Below, in pieces: positions 1 to 6,822 of a stretch of DNA of 21,940 bases. The notes beneath the pieces were generated by a model, which searched no databases, was not told the DNA's origin, and worked only from the letters and a program-made list of their open reading frames with translations. Both the position numbers and the translations under genes were made by a program. Every line of letters begins with the position of its first letter. The stretch's first letter is position 1. Origin of the DNA: a virus; IMG/VR virus record IMGVR_UViG_3300043137_000006, positions 1 to 21,940 of that record; one strand, 5' to 3'.

Positions 1-517
1 TTGCCCTGTCGGTATATGGCGCAGCACTGATCAGCATTGCAGATGCCTCTGAGAGGCGCTGTGCGGCGATTTCAACGCTATACTCTGCCCCAGTCTCGTC
101 AGCCCATGCTTTCATCCCAAAGTGAACATCAGCGATGATGTAGCGGGGCAATAGATCGTGCGATACATTGTCGGGAATTGGTGCGGGCAATGCTTCTGGC
201 GCCGCACCCAAGGCCTCACGGAACAAATCCGCCCAAGGCGTCATTTCGTCTTGGGAAACGTCAGCCTTCCAAAAAACACTGTCCCAAGATCCCGTTTCTT
301 TGTTTTGGACGCGCCGCCACCCATGCTTGCCTGTCTCAGTGGAAAGGCCAGTGCTTTCCAGTGCAGACACAATGCCCGCATCTGCGTTTAGCCAAGCCTC
401 TGCCGCAGCGTAGGATCGGCGGACAGATTTTGGATCAACGTTTAATTCCCTAGATGCGGCGCGTTTACTGCCGAGGCGCTTAACGGCATCGTAGATTTGT
501 CTTTGTTTAGGTGTCAT
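1..517 (-). CDS. Helix-turn-helix / metallophosphoesterase-like phage protein, partial (C-terminus off the window)
   Basis: The frame stays open from an ATG at 515-517 to the window edge (172 codons), so the C-terminus is missing. Residues about 10-35 (KRLGSKRAASRELNVDPKSV) look like a helix-turn-helix. After a linker comes YIIADVHFGMKAW; the D-x-H of DVHFG matches the first metal-binding motif of calcineurin-like phosphoesterases. I recall phage proteins with this layout (HTH start, then a phosphoesterase domain with 'HFG..AW..ETG'), whose role is usually unassigned but suspected to be nucleic acid processing. The later metal ligands lie outside the window, so activity cannot be judged. The start overlaps the endolysin stop by 11 bases and has only a weak ribosome binding site, suggesting coupling to the late operon. 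Seen: frame and motifs. Inferred: function. Confidence 0.72.
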   Translation of the reverse strand, partial: MTPKQRQIYDAVKRLGSKRAASRELNVDPKSVRRSYAAAEAWLNADAGIVSALESTGLSTETGKHGWRRVQNKETGSWDSVFWKADVSQDEMTPWADLFREALGAAPEALPAPIPDNVSHDLLPRYIIADVHFGMKAWADETGAEYSVEIAAQRLSEASAMLISAAPYTDRA

Positions 518-1127
518 TTAGAACAGCCAAAGCTTGTTCGTAATGTTTCTTGCGATCATCTAAACCAATCGTGCCGCCGTTGATCAGCTTGGTCATCTTC
601 ACGATGTCGTTGGCATCACAGGCCGCGTTGATCTTGCGGCTGCTCCAATACCAGCAAGCTGATTCCAACGCGCCTTTCTTGGTGGTCACATAGTCGATCA
701 CCTGTTCCGGCGATAGCCCGACAGTTTTTCCAAACGCCGTATAATTATCGCGGCCCGTAAGTTGCACAACGCCGCGGCCACGGAAACGATAACCGTCACC
801 AGAGGCAGTATCGCCATTTCCCATTCGTGAAGCGTAGATGACATTTGCGATTTTCTCCGGCTGTTTGGCATAATCGGCGGCATTCCGGCCAGCCTTGGAG
901 AAATACTTGCTGAACAGTTTTTCCAGCGTTTCAGCCCGATAGTTCAGGTTTTCCTCCAGCACCTTGAAACCCACGCTTTCATGGCCGCATTGGGCAAAGA
1001 AGCCGGCGATGCGGTTCGCAGTGTTGATCTCGTACTTTGGCAGGATTTGCATTGCCGCGTCAGCCCATGCCGCCGCTTTTGCATTGCCGTGCAGCAAAGC
1101 CACAATCTTGTCTTTGGTCAGGATCAT
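507..1127 (-). CDS. Endolysin, GH19 chitinase-like muramidase
   Basis: A 206-residue protein with the pattern of phage GH19-family (chitinase-like, lysozyme-fold) endolysins, which cut the glycan strands of peptidoglycan at the end of infection. The conserved AQCGHES at residues 45-51 puts the probable catalytic Glu at position 50, followed by LEENLNY (57-63), which carries the likely second acidic residue. GYRFRGRGVVQLTGRDNY (112-129) is the family's substrate-cleft motif. There is no signal peptide or membrane segment, so release would need a holin, and candidates lie immediately upstream. The ATG overlaps the previous stop by 4 bases (ATGA) and is preceded by GGGG about seven bases away. 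The length is typical for a single-domain GH19 endolysin with no separate wall-binding domain. Confidence 0.9.
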   Translation of the reverse strand: MILTKDKIVALLHGNAKAAAWADAAMQILPKYEINTANRIAGFFAQCGHESVGFKVLEENLNYRAETLEKLFSKYFSKAGRNAADYAKQPEKIANVIYASRMGNGDTASGDGYRFRGRGVVQLTGRDNYTAFGKTVGLSPEQVIDYVTTKKGALESACWYWSSRKINAACDANDIVKMTKLINGGTIGLDDRKKHYEQALAVLNDT

Positions 1128-1576
1128 TTTTTCCCCATGTATTTGCTGACGGCGCGGTTGCCGAACCAGAACGAGATGATGGCAGCGAACAATCCTTTGG
1201 TTTCATCATCGAACATCAGTTCGACGCTGGTTGTCCAATCGCCGCCTTGTTCCATCACTTTCACCATGATGACCGCTTTTGTCGCCATGAATAAAGCAAA
1301 AAACATATAGGTGATAACAGGGCGCACAGATGCGGCCAATCCCGCTGCAAATCCGCTAGAAGCGTTAGCATAGTTGTATATCGCCTTGGTTTCTTCGATT
1401 TCAGCTTGCTTGTCCATGACTTGCAGTTGCAGTTGCACACCTTGTGCAGCCATCTCACCTTGCAAACGCATGGTTTCTATCTTGTTCTTATGCTCCTGCT
1501 TCTGCTGAAAGAAGCCGAGGATCTGCGGCAGGAATGATGTGCCGAAGCCAAGCAGACTGCCTAGAAGCGCAATCAC
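1124..1576 (-). CDS. Putative 3TM-type holin / lysis membrane protein
   Basis: A 150-residue membrane protein starting at GTG (1574-1576), with GAGGA six bases upstream and a 4-base overlap with the preceding gene. A short hydrophobic N-terminal segment (about 2-22) is followed by a charged, Gln/Glu-rich stretch (25-66) likely to be helical or coiled coil. Hydrophobic segments follow at about 84-106 and 126-142, and the tail is basic (KYMGKK). This layout, with SVRPVITYMFF before the second segment, resembles the 3TM holins annotated in alphaproteobacterial phages and gene transfer agents. It would sit in the inner membrane and permeabilise it or release the endolysin encoded directly downstream. 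Assignment is by topology, remembered family resemblance and position. Confidence 0.68.
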   Translation of the reverse strand: MIALLGSLLGFGTSFLPQILGFFQQKQEHKNKIETMRLQGEMAAQGVQLQLQVMDKQAEIEETKAIYNYANASSGFAAGLAASVRPVITYMFFALFMATKAVIMVKVMEQGGDWTTSVELMFDDETKGLFAAIISFWFGNRAVSKYMGKK

Positions 1577-1842
1577 TTGGTTTCCTCGTCATCTTTCTGT
1601 GGCTGTGCCTTGCTGTTGGTTGCAGCGAGAACACCGCCCAACGCACCCACGATGAAGCTGGCAATTGGTGTCAGCAATTCGAAGAACTTGCGGTCGTTTT
1701 CGCTGGATGCGCCCATAGGCTGCGACACGAAGACCAGACTGTAGAGGATCACGAAGATCGTGCCACCCAAGATGATGGTCAGCGCCACGCCGATAAAATA
1801 GCGCAGTTTGGCTTCCAGAACGCCAGCGTCATCTTTAGGCAT
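1573..1842 (-). CDS. Small two-span membrane protein, holin candidate
   Basis: An 89-residue protein with two clear transmembrane segments, about residues 15-39 and 54-75 (the second Gly/Ala-rich, FIVGALGGVLA), and a highly charged C-terminus ending DDEETK. Two-span small proteins with a charged tail in a lysis cassette are typical of class II holins or anti-holins. The ATG is preceded by AGGAG, and it overlaps the preceding gene by 8 bases and the following one by 4, so the lysis genes are translationally coupled. Which of this protein and the next one is the effector holin cannot be decided from sequence; one may be an antiholin or pinholin. The membrane topology is clear and the role is inferred from context. 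Confidence 0.62.
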   Translation of the reverse strand: MPKDDAGVLEAKLRYFIGVALTIILGGTIFVILYSLVFVSQPMGASSENDRKFFELLTPIASFIVGALGGVLAATNSKAQPQKDDEETK

Positions 1843-2023
1843 TTCCGTCTCCTACCAAGTCGTCAGGGCAATCTTTGCGGGCTGTGCAGAGCGGCGGTTT
1901 GCAGTCTGGGTTTTCCCAGTTCGTAGGGTCTTGGCATGGGTAGCGATAAAAGCCGTCACCCGAAAGAACAAGAATGCCGATCAAAGCAGCGGCGAACACA
2001 GCCCAAAGAATTTTCTCTTTCAT
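1835..2023 (-). CDS. Small Cys-rich protein with N-terminal membrane anchor, lysis cassette
   Basis: A 62-residue protein with a hydrophobic segment at residues 5-20 after a short basic N-terminus, followed by a Pro/Cys-rich domain with Cys at 30, 41, 46 and 52 (YPCQDPTNW...PDCKPPLC). The likely topology is one anchor with the Cys domain in the periplasm, where two disulfides could form. I recall similar 'RYPCQDP.NW' proteins from marine phages, without known function. The position between membrane proteins of the lysis module suggests a part in envelope disruption, possibly spanin-like, but there is no lipobox and the coiled coil of known i-spanins is absent. AAGG lies seven bases before the ATG. 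Product is real; function unknown. Confidence 0.62.
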   Translation of the reverse strand: MKEKILWAVFAAALIGILVLSGDGFYRYPCQDPTNWENPDCKPPLCTARKDCPDDLVGDGNA

Positions 2024-2034
2024 GTGTCACCCTT

Positions 2035-2277
2035 TCACGACTTGTCGGCCTTGTTGTCCAGTTTATCATAGATGCGCTGCAAACCATCGCTGACCTTTTG
2101 CATGGCTGCTGTGAAATCATCCTTGGTCGTGTAATTTTTTGGCAGATCGACCTCAAGTTGGTGAAGGTCCTTGCGCAGCTCTTTGACCGCGTCCCAAAGC
2201 TGTCTGCCGAACCAACCGATGCCGCCAAGGATAATCCCAGCCACGACATTGACGATGAATTGCGGATCAAGTGCCAT
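2035..2277 (-). CDS. Small single-span membrane protein with C-terminal helix
   Basis: An 80-residue protein. Residues about 8-24 (FIVNVVAGIILGGIGWF) form one transmembrane helix near the N-terminus. The rest is charged and probably helical or coiled coil (WDAVKELRKDLHQLEVDLP, then IYDKLDNKADKS). The 'LE..LP..Y..K.DF ... I..KLD.KADK' pattern is, to my memory, very common in small phage proteins next to tail and lysis genes, usually unassigned. The topology of a membrane anchor plus helical domain would fit an i-spanin-like or holin-accessory role, but that is inference. The ATG is preceded by AGGGGAT at good spacing. It is the first gene of the lysis block after the fibre genes. Confidence 0.62.
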   Translation of the reverse strand: MALDPQFIVNVVAGIILGGIGWFGRQLWDAVKELRKDLHQLEVDLPKNYTTKDDFTAAMQKVSDGLQRIYDKLDNKADKS

Positions 2278-2287
2278 CTGCTATCCC

Positions 2288-2611
2288 CTACGCAATATCG
2301 TCAACAATTTGAACGCTGATGTAGCTATCATTGGGGAAAGTCTCGATTGTCGCATCTGCATATGTGACCTGAAATTCGGCCTGATATGTCCCCACAGTTG
2401 CAGTGTCACCAGCGGCCCACGAATATCGCACAATGCCAGATGCTGCTGTCACAATGGTTGCCGCCGCGCTGACAACAGAAGCTGAGCCATTTACTGTTCG
2501 CATATGAAACCGAACCGATGCGCCTGTTAGGTCAATTGCTGTTCCACTTGCGTTTTGCAAAGTCGCCAACATCGCTGGGCTAGTATCATTTTGCTTGATG
2601 TAGAATGTCAT
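2288..2611 (-). CDS. BppU-like N-terminal-domain virion protein
   Basis: A 107-residue, beta-rich protein starting MTFYIKQNDTSP. The pattern 'ND..P.....L....G..IDLTGASVRFHM' followed by 'G.VRYSWAAGDTATVGTYQAEFQVTY' and a short C-terminal strand resembles the immunoglobulin-like N-terminal domain of phage baseplate upper proteins (BppU family). In marine phages this domain is often found as a stand-alone protein beside fibre genes. It is likely a virion accessory or fibre-connector protein. Its ATG overlaps the stop of the 616-aa adhesin gene by one base (TAATG) with GAGG seven bases upstream, so the two are probably made in coupled amounts and may work together. Confidence 0.65.
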   Translation of the reverse strand: MTFYIKQNDTSPAMLATLQNASGTAIDLTGASVRFHMRTVNGSASVVSAAATIVTAASGIVRYSWAAGDTATVGTYQAEFQVTYADATIETFPNDSYISVQIVDDIA

Positions 2612-4461
2612 TAAGCGGCCTCATTAGATGTTGCGACAATAATGCCGTTTGGTGTGTTCTCAGAGAGAATACTATAATTTGGATTGCCTGTCACGGAGAC
2701 AACTATATTTGGCGCATTTGATGCAATCACACTGGCATTAGACCCATCAACTGTAACAGCCACGCTGTTGGATGCTTGCGATACATGAACATCACGGCTG
2801 CGGCTGGCGTTGACGTATAGGTTGCCGATTGTTGGGTTGCCCGTAAGGATAGATACCCCAGCCAGCGTGTGCTTTTGCACGATGACAGGCGAGCCAACAA
2901 CAGGCGAACCAGCCGCGATGGATTGCAGCACCAAGTTGCTGGCTTGTCCCAGCGTTATCGCACCGACAGTTGGCGATCCTGTCTGGATGTTGTTGGCCGT
3001 GATGACGATGGTGATCTGGGCCGTGACAGAACCAACCGATGGCGCACCAGTTGCAATGTTTGCCGCCGTCAGCGTGTTTTGCTCTGAGATGACAGGCGCA
3101 CCAACGATGGGTGCTGCGGTTGCAATGTTGGATGCCGTCAGAACATTTTGCTGAACGATCGCCAGCGACCCGACTGTCGGCGATCCAGTTGTGATGTCGG
3201 CTGCGAATACAGGGGTTGTTGTGGCAGCGGTGGGCGACCCGACAACAGGCGCACCAGTTGCGATGCCTGTAGCGGCCAGCGCATGGCCCTGCGCTATGGT
3301 TGATGCTGCAACAACAGGGTTTCCAGTTGCGATAGATGTCAGGCTGACAACATGGGTCTGCGCAATGCTGGATGCGCTGACAACGGGCGATCCAGTTACG
3401 ATGTTGGATGCGTATATCGGCGTGACCAGCGTCAGGGTAGTCTGATCAACAACAGGCGCCCCAGCGTTCACATCTGTTGGCGCGATGACATGGGTTTGAC
3501 TGATGGATGCGCTGTCAACTACAGGTGCGCCTGTGGTGATGTCGGATGCTGTTAGGCTAATTGCACCTGACGGCACATAACGGATAACAATCAGGCCGTT
3601 AGCGCCAGCACCAGAAGTAATAGATGTTGCAACGCCGCGATTGTTTATACCACCGCCACCGCCACCATAGCTTCCGCCAGAATAACCTACATACGTTCCA
3701 GCATTGTTGACGGTTCTATACCCACCGCCACCACCTCCGCTACCGTATGCAGGGGAGGATGAAAATTCAAATCCATTGCCGCCGTTTGTTCCTACAGGAG
3801 AATTGGTTGCACCAGTTCCAGCAACGCCACCAAATCCTGCATCACCTGATCCACCATTTGTGCCACTGTCAGTCCCTCCACTAACGCCATTATTTCCAGC
3901 GCCTCTACAACCACCAGCCCCACCGCCTCCACTAGCAAATGCAATGTTTGCGTTAGATATGGTTTGCGCGCCACCGCTGCCGCCAGCGTATTTTGTGCTA
4001 CCGATTGCACTTGTTATAGATGCACCAGCACCCCCCGCAGCGGTCCCTGAAGTTGCGGCAATACCACCGCCCCCACCATTTGCAGCAACTTGCGATGCCG
4101 CTTGAGTAGTCGCGCCAAAAAACGTAGCCGTTCCATCGTTTCCGTTTGACTGAGCAAGAGTTGTTAATACAACAGCCGCCCCGCCAACACCTACTTGATA
4201 CGACACAGAGCCAAAAAGGCTTACGTTATTAGCCCTTGAATAACCACCACCGCCGCCGCCTGTAGTATATCTGGCACTAACAAGGTTTATGTTAGCACCA
4301 GAGCCACCAGCGCCGATAACTTCAATGCTGTTTAGGCTGTTGTTCCAATCATTTGGAACTGTCCAAGACGTTCCAGATGTTAGGAATACTGTAACGACAT
4401 TTGGATCAAGTCCCACATCATCCGCTTGTGGGGCAGCGGCTAATGGGAATGAGCCAAGCAT
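2611..4461 (-). CDS. Glycine-rich, repeat-bearing putative tail adhesin
   Basis: A 616-residue protein in three parts. Residues 1-49 are a short non-repetitive start containing a TVFLTSGTSWTVP motif like that seen before glycine-rich domains in phage and bacterial surface proteins. Residues about 50-292 form a very glycine-rich domain with many runs of 4-6 Gly, resembling the polyglycine sandwich modules of phage adhesins such as gp38 of T2-like phages (by composition only). Residues 303-555 are eleven consecutive 23-residue repeats with consensus roughly LTASNIATGAPVVGSPxIxQ plus three residues. Residues 556-616 are a Val/Asn/Ser-rich tail. There is no signal peptide. The likely role is a fibre or receptor-binding protein on the virion. 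GGAG lies before the ATG. The single Cys is at position 185. Confidence 0.75.
   Translation of the reverse strand: MLGSFPLAAAPQADDVGLDPNVVTVFLTSGTSWTVPNDWNNSLNSIEVIGAGGSGANINLVSARYTTGGGGGGYSRANNVSLFGSVSYQVGVGGAAVVLTTLAQSNGNDGTATFFGATTQAASQVAANGGGGGIAATSGTAAGGAGASITSAIGSTKYAGGSGGAQTISNANIAFASGGGGAGGCRGAGNNGVSGGTDSGTNGGSGDAGFGGVAGTGATNSPVGTNGGNGFEFSSSPAYGSGGGGGGYRTVNNAGTYVGYSGGSYGGGGGGINNRGVATSITSGAGANGLIVIRYVPSGAISLTASDITTGAPVVDSASISQTHVIAPTDVNAGAPVVDQTTLTLVTPIYASNIVTGSPVVSASSIAQTHVVSLTSIATGNPVVAASTIAQGHALAATGIATGAPVVGSPTAATTTPVFAADITTGSPTVGSLAIVQQNVLTASNIATAAPIVGAPVISEQNTLTAANIATGAPSVGSVTAQITIVITANNIQTGSPTVGAITLGQASNLVLQSIAAGSPVVGSPVIVQKHTLAGVSILTGNPTIGNLYVNASRSRDVHVSQASNSVAVTVDGSNASVIASNAPNIVVSVTGNPNYSILSENTPNGIIVATSNEAA
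2797..3555 (-). repeat. Eleven tandem 69-bp coding units (23-residue protein repeats)
   Basis: Within the 616-aa adhesin gene, the motif [TA]-[GA]-x-P recurs with its Gly/Ala at residues 311, 334, 357, 380, 403, 426, 449, 472, 495, 518 and 541, always exactly 23 apart, giving eleven units with no insertion or deletion. The units differ at many positions and at the DNA level, so the array is old and kept at fixed length by selection, not a fresh expansion. Each unit has the pattern hydrophobic-x-A-x-x-I-x-T-G-x-P-x-V, which would suit one turn or layer of a regular beta fibre. The final unit (LAGVSILTGNPTIG...) is the most diverged. Confidence 0.9.
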
Positions 4462-4466
4462 TTATG

Positions 4467-4649
4467 TCACTCCGTAGGGGGTGTGAATGTCTCACCGTTG
4501 TAAAGCCAACCAACGCCAACTTCGGTTGGTGCTGTCAGCCAATCGGCTAGATCAGCGCGATATATGTTGTTGGGAAATGGGATGTCATTGATCAGAAACG
4601 CCTCGACAACCACACCATTTTCAACCCGTGCTTTGACTATTTCCATCAT
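4467..4649 (-). CDS. Small phage tail-fibre-region protein
   Basis: A 60-residue protein ([20 protein letters not shown]...), or 59 residues if the second of two adjacent ATGs is used; GGAG lies three bases before the first ATG and six before the second, and the first overlaps the upstream stop by one base. The C-terminal GWLYNGETFTPP is a motif I recognise in many short phage proteins and tail-fibre assembly proteins, where 'G..Y.G..F.PP' ends a small beta domain. No catalytic motif or membrane segment is visible. Position between two virion-protein genes suggests a fibre chaperone or small virion component, but the function is not established. Confidence 0.6.
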   Translation of the reverse strand: MMEIVKARVENGVVVEAFLINDIPFPNNIYRADLADWLTAPTEVGVGWLYNGETFTPPTE

Positions 4650-5446
4650 TAACTCCACGGGCCATAGGTGGTCGCTGTGTCGCTGGTGCTGATACGGCGG
4701 CACATGAAATATGTGTTTATGTTTACGACAGCAGCAGAGGCTGTGACAAGTGTGATTGATGGTATGATGGTTCCAGCGACTGAAACTCTAAACGTCCCGC
4801 GAACACTTACACCCATTGCAGCGGCTGTAGCAGGGGTGACAATACTTGCAGCGGATGTGTTCCCAATCCAATACGAACTGCCAGCAGCTAAAGCACCAGC
4901 GCCGCTTGCCGCATCCGCACCGAGTCCCTGCGATAAGACACCTGTCGCAAGAGTAGCACTTCCAGCACCAAGAATACCAAATGCCGCATTGCCCGTCGTA
5001 TTTCCCATGGATGACAAATACAGAAGCGCCTCATACCGATACGTTCCTATAGGCAAAGTCAGTGCGCCGTTGGTGGAAGCGTTAAACAGTTTTTGCTGCG
5101 ATGTGTTGCTTGTCAGCGTATAGGTGGCGTTCTGCTGTATCCAAAATTCTTCTTGGACATCCTCCGCAGCCAGCGTGACATAGACCACCGCAGACCCGTC
5201 TAGCGACAGCAGCGACCCTGTGCTGGACGATGTGAGAGTGCGCGATAGGGTCGTGCCAGATGACGTATAGACACCTGTGCCGATTTCCCAGTCAAGACCA
5301 TCTTCAATCGTGTAGCGGACCATCTCGCCATCCAGCAAACCAGCCGCAGCGAATGACTGAAAGTTGCTTGACACGGAGCCAAGCGTAATTGTGCCTGTCC
5401 CCGTAGTGGCTGTCGTCATCTTGGCGCGATTGAGAAGTCTTGGCAT
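4649..5446 (-). CDS. Virion protein with phage fibre-type N-terminal domain
   Basis: A 265-residue protein rich in Thr, Ser and Ala. Its first 95 or so residues ([20 protein letters not shown]..., then [20 protein letters not shown] and a TLSRTL strand) form a domain I recall at the N-terminus of many phage tail and fibre proteins, where it probably attaches the protein to the virion. The remainder (about 100-265) is a beta-rich region ending [19 protein letters not shown], which may be a receptor-facing domain. It lacks signal peptide and membrane segments. It begins two bases after the previous stop with only a weak ribosome binding site, so translation is probably coupled. Precise role unknown; structural by context. 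Confidence 0.65.
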   Translation of the reverse strand: MPRLLNRAKMTTATTGTGTITLGSVSSNFQSFAAAGLLDGEMVRYTIEDGLDWEIGTGVYTSSGTTLSRTLTSSSTGSLLSLDGSAVVYVTLAAEDVQEEFWIQQNATYTLTSNTSQQKLFNASTNGALTLPIGTYRYEALLYLSSMGNTTGNAAFGILGAGSATLATGVLSQGLGADAASGAGALAAGSSYWIGNTSAASIVTPATAAAMGVSVRGTFRVSVAGTIIPSITLVTASAAVVNINTYFMCRRISTSDTATTYGPWS

Positions 5447-5448
5447 TA

Positions 5449-5820
5449 TTACACCGCAGCCGGAATGCCGATCTTGGCAGTTGACAGCGTGAAAGTGTTG
5501 CCGCTGGTGACAGCCTGAGACGCACTGAGCGAGCCTGTAGCCAGCAAGCGGCTGTTGACTGTATCCACGATGGCATAATGAGTAGCCGTGCCTGTGGCGG
5601 TCACAGAGCCGTCTGTGATAGCCGCGATGGTCACTTCACGGCCACCGCCAGATCGTGCGGCTGGTGCGCCGATTGACAGCGAGGTGCTATTGCCCAGCGC
5701 ATAGGTCGAATTGGCTTGCGTGTAGGTGGTCGCCTCTGCCGAGGTGATCAGGATTTTGTTTGCTTCAGTGTCCAGCACAGTCAGGCCGTTGTCGAAAACG
5801 CGATCTGCTAAGGATGCCAT
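5449..5820 (-). CDS. Conserved small phage virion-associated protein
   Basis: A 123-residue protein, [20 protein letters not shown]..., with a Gly/Ser/Thr-rich beta region that includes [19 protein letters not shown] and [19 protein letters not shown]. The 'LADRV.DNGL..L..EAN.I.I' start and 'AITDGSV' middle are, to my memory, frequent in fibre-neighbour genes of marine phages, annotated only as hypothetical or virion proteins. It has a good GGAG ribosome binding site seven bases before the ATG and is preceded by one of the few long gaps (90 bases) in the operon, which contains a hairpin. This could mean it is made in higher amount than its neighbours. Function unknown. Confidence 0.65.
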   Translation of the reverse strand: MASLADRVFDNGLTVLDTEANKILITSAEATTYTQANSTYALGNSTSLSIGAPAARSGGGREVTIAAITDGSVTATGTATHYAIVDTVNSRLLATGSLSASQAVTSGNTFTLSTAKIGIPAAV

Positions 5821-5843
5821 GTCAGTCTCCGTTGGTTGTTGCT

Positions 5844-5869
5844 GCGAAGTCTAGCACATCAGGCTTCGC
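5844..5869 (-). promoter_or_regulatory. Possible leader hairpin before the 123-aa gene
   Basis: GCGAAG and CTTCGC form a 6-bp inverted repeat with a 14-base loop in the 90-base gap between 5820 and 5911. It ends 23 bases before the ATG and is not followed by a T-run, so it does not look like an intrinsic terminator. Its position mirrors the hairpins upstream of the major capsid and tail genes, but the sequence is unrelated and the stem is short. The remainder of the gap holds no convincing gene. Confidence 0.3.
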
Positions 5870-5910
5870 TGGGAAATGGGTCAGTCTGGCTTCGTGGGCC
5901 AAGGCATATT

Positions 5911-6126
5911 CTACACTTTAGTCCCAACGCCATCCGTCAAGTCGGCACTGTCAATAATCCAAGAAAAGATGTCTTCAGGGATTTCCGACAGGTTCATTAT
6001 TTTGAACATCTTGCCAAATGGAACATCCTTGAAGGCAATTTGCTCAACTGTAAGGCCGCAGTCTGGCGCGGGCATCAGGACAACAGCTAGACCACCTTCG
6101 CCTTGGTAAACGATACACTTAGACAC
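5911..6126 (-). CDS. Small conserved phage protein next to tail fibre
   Basis: A 71-residue protein starting at GTG (6124-6126) with a strong AAGGAGA six bases upstream. The sequence begins MSKCIVYQGEGG; CGLTVEQIAFKDVPFGKMFKI and LSEIPEDIF fill the middle. The 'C.L..E.IA.KDVP.G..FKI....EIP.D' pattern is one I recall from small proteins beside tail fibre genes in many phages, some annotated as tail fibre assembly helpers but most hypothetical. No membrane segment or catalytic motif is seen. It ends DGVGTKV; some remembered relatives seem to run further, so a shortened C-terminus is possible. Function unknown; a chaperone or small virion part is the best guess. Confidence 0.62.
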   Translation of the reverse strand: MSKCIVYQGEGGLAVVLMPAPDCGLTVEQIAFKDVPFGKMFKIMNLSEIPEDIFSWIIDSADLTDGVGTKV

Positions 6127-6141
6127 TAGATGTCTCCTTGG

Positions 6142-6813
6142 TTAAGCAAAAATCATCACGGAGTTCCATGTTCCGCCACCACCAGCGGACCCACGATTGC
6201 CCCAATCAACCGTGACGGCGCTTGTTGACCGAGAACTTATATATGGAATGCCATAGCCACTGGAGTTTGTTGACCCCGCCAAAGCAAAGTCTGCTGTAGG
6301 CAGTGCAGTGGTGAAGTTGATTGTGAAGATGTTTGGACCACCAGATACACTGCTGACATTGCCAGATGAAAGGATGGTTCCAGTTGATCCATGCGATACC
6401 CAAGCGCGGCAAGCATAAATCGGCGCAGAGCCAGAAGCATTGATGGCCGTCTTTACAGATGCAGCATTAGCCACGCCAACCTTTGCCGTGATTTCTTGAG
6501 ACACCCGCAGCGGTGTCATGCCCTTGACGTTATCAGTGCCAGCTTCAGCTTCGGCCTGTGTCGCGGGCAGGAAATTCGGATTGAACACGTTGTTGGTCTG
6601 GTCAACTGTGCCGAGCGTGATCCAGCCCGTATTCGTCTCGTTCCGCATTTTCAGCAGATCGTTGGCTGTGTCATACCAGAACATATTGGCGACAGTGGTT
6701 GACGGCGCGGTTGCCCCGCTGTTCATGCTCATTATCGCTTGGAACACGTTGTTCAGATCAGTTCGAGCGGGAGATGCGCCTTGGTTGTCGATCACATAGT
6801 CATGCTGTGCCAT
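6142..6813 (-). CDS. Tail fibre / receptor-binding protein
   Basis: A 223-residue protein with features of small phage fibres. The N-terminal part (about 1-70, MAQHDYVIDNQGASPARTDL... then NMFWYDTANDLLKMRNETNTGWITLG) is a virion-attachment or trimer start common in marine phage fibres. PATQAEAEAGTDNVKGMTP (83-101) is the linker motif found in many fibre and collar proteins. The C-terminal domain (about 130-223, ACRAWVSHGSTGTI...GNVSSVSGG...FTINFTTALPTADFAL...WNSVMIFA) matches a terminal domain I recall from marine phage fibres, a likely receptor-binding tip. GAGG sits seven bases before the ATG. It follows the tail tip gene by 9 bases, as expected for a fibre carried on the tip. Confidence 0.8.
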   Translation of the reverse strand: MAQHDYVIDNQGASPARTDLNNVFQAIMSMNSGATAPSTTVANMFWYDTANDLLKMRNETNTGWITLGTVDQTNNVFNPNFLPATQAEAEAGTDNVKGMTPLRVSQEITAKVGVANAASVKTAINASGSAPIYACRAWVSHGSTGTILSSGNVSSVSGGPNIFTINFTTALPTADFALAGSTNSSGYGIPYISSRSTSAVTVDWGNRGSAGGGGTWNSVMIFA

Positions 6814-6822
6814 TTCTGATCC

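Noticed and set aside
158-453. Three overlapping plus-strand frames near the left edge
   Set aside because: They overlap each other in different frames and lie opposite a frame with HTH and phosphoesterase motifs that continues to the window edge.
1444-1926. Plus-strand 160-codon frame across the lysis genes
   Set aside because: It runs opposite three coupled membrane protein genes with clear ribosome sites and has no recognisable domain.
2797-3555. Regular 69-bp periodicity considered as a CRISPR array or non-coding repeat
   Set aside because: The period is a multiple of three with conservation at the amino-acid level, diverged DNA and no alternating repeat/spacer pattern; it is a coding repeat.
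3704-4105. Proline-rich plus-strand frame of 133 codons
   Set aside because: It is the complement of the glycine-rich domain (GGN read backwards gives NCC, i.e. Pro/Ala/Ser/Thr codons); no ribosome site or independent support.
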